A stretch of 64,000 nt of DNA, from NCBI GenBank assembly GCA_004557405.1, contig SFDZ01000005.1, forward strand, positions 62,001-126,000. The letters are read 5' to 3'. The stretch's first letter is position 1, and the number at the start of each line of letters is the position of its first letter. Of the stretch, positions 63,537 to 64,000 are shown piece after piece. The stretch comes from Bacteroidales bacterium (GTDB lineage Bacteria; Bacteroidota; Bacteroidia; Bacteroidales; Paludibacteraceae). The position numbers and the translations under genes were made by a program. The notes below the pieces were generated by a model. It was not told the DNA's origin. It made no database searches and worked only from the letters and a program-made list of their open reading frames with translations.

Positions 63537-64000
63537 ATGAAACGTTCCTTTCTGACTGCCATTTTTGCCGCGTGTGTGCTGGTGTTGTGCGCACAAGCAG
63601 CCGACTATCCGATAGTACAAATCGATGGCAAAAATTACTATTCGTACACCGTTGCCCCAAAAGACGGACTATATGCCATCGCGCGTAAGTTTGGCGTGTC
63701 GCAAGCCGATTTGCACAACTGCAATCCCAATTTGTCCGACGGACTTAAAATCGGTCAGGTGATACTTGTGCCGGTAGTCGATACGTTGCAGCCCGATACG
63801 GCTGATGCCGATTTTGTGGTGCATCAGGTACAACCCAAGCAGACACTTTATGCTCTGTCGCGCAAGTACAATGTAACTATTGCCGAATTGGTAAAATATA
63901 ATCCCGAATTGGCCGATGGGTTGAAAGTTGGACAACGACTGAAAATTCCGAAACAGTCCTTCACCGAAGAACGCCAAATCGAAACCGGTCAGCCCAAAAA
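63537..64000 (+). CDS. LysM-domain secreted protein (3' end outside window)
   Basis: At least 154 residues, open to the window edge. A signal peptide (MKRSFLTAIFAACVLVLCAQA) precedes two LysM repeats: about 38-80 (YTVAPKDGLYAIARKFGVSQ...LKIGQVILVP) and about 94-136 (HQVQPKQTLYALSRKYNVT...LKVGQRLKIP). LysM binds peptidoglycan or chitin. The rest of the protein is cut off, so an enzymatic domain may follow. Confidence 0.88.
   Translation, partial: MKRSFLTAIFAACVLVLCAQAADYPIVQIDGKNYYSYTVAPKDGLYAIARKFGVSQADLHNCNPNLSDGLKIGQVILVPVVDTLQPDTADADFVVHQVQPKQTLYALSRKYNVTIAELVKYNPELADGLKVGQRLKIPKQSFTEERQIETGQPK

Overview
The window looks like a chromosomal segment from a member of the order Bacteroidales; the family cannot be fixed from the sequence. 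The evidence is consistent throughout. Promoters follow the Bacteroidetes pattern (TTTG, about 19-20 nt, TAnnTTTG). There are three type IX secretion genes (porT, porU, porV), a type III glutamine synthetase, a Bacteroides-type fumarate reductase/succinate dehydrogenase operon, DUF1573 proteins and a TonB receptor with a carboxypeptidase-regulatory-like N-terminus. Gene order is dense, with many ATGA overlaps. I see no phage, insertion sequence, CRISPR array or integrase, so this is mostly core genome rather than an accessory island.

Layout, left to right. 1-1115: an ATP-grasp-like protein cut by the window edge. 1416-4990: truA, then a histidine-rich small protein and a TonB-dependent receptor that look like a metal-uptake pair. 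10876-4992 (minus): two rhomboid proteases, a membrane-anchored endonuclease/exonuclease/phosphatase protein, a secreted endonuclease I and mtaB. 11072-14847: HU, argS, a short two-cluster ferredoxin, porT and a low-molecular-weight phosphatase. 14889-15216: tRNA-Ser(CGA) with its promoter, its terminator and a partial downstream duplicate. 15418-18958: a surface lipoprotein, an outer-membrane barrel and radA. 24971-19016 (minus): divIC-like, an RluA-type pseudouridine synthase, dxs, trkA and trkH. 25120-29117: dnaX, an acidic small protein, a lipid A acyltransferase-like protein and a family 2 glycosyltransferase. 29236-34359: two DUF1573 proteins, meaB, a cation diffusion facilitator, udk and a PolB-type 3'-5' exonuclease.

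36786-34453 (minus): a coiled-coil partner of zapA, zapA, a structured RNA resembling the 6S-Flavo class, and rny. 36995-40619: sdhC/frdC, sdhA/frdA with an unusual N-terminal helix, and sdhB/frdB. 46342-40745 (minus): porU, porV and ispF. 48279-46444 (minus): folC and a fumarylacetoacetate-hydrolase-family protein. 48474-53675: a PIN-PhoH ATPase, an S4 RNA-binding protein, prfA and glnN. 53989-54977: a BspA-like leucine-rich-repeat surface protein with a type IX sorting tail, interrupted by an exact 32-bp tandem duplication. 55147-64000: gpmI, then an envelope-biogenesis operon (a PpiC-type foldase, a SurA-like lipoprotein, a SurA-like isomerase, an OstA/LptA-like protein, a universal stress protein), then a LysM protein cut by the right edge.

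Much of the content concerns building and using the outer membrane: type IX secretion, periplasmic chaperones, lipopolysaccharide transport and acylation, and TonB uptake. The rest is housekeeping in translation, tRNA modification, isoprenoid precursor synthesis, DNA repair and replication, and anaerobic fumarate respiration. The points most worth following up are the duplication-disrupted type IX cargo gene, the 6S-like RNA beside zapA, the duplicated tRNA-Ser tail, and the helical N-terminal extension of FrdA.
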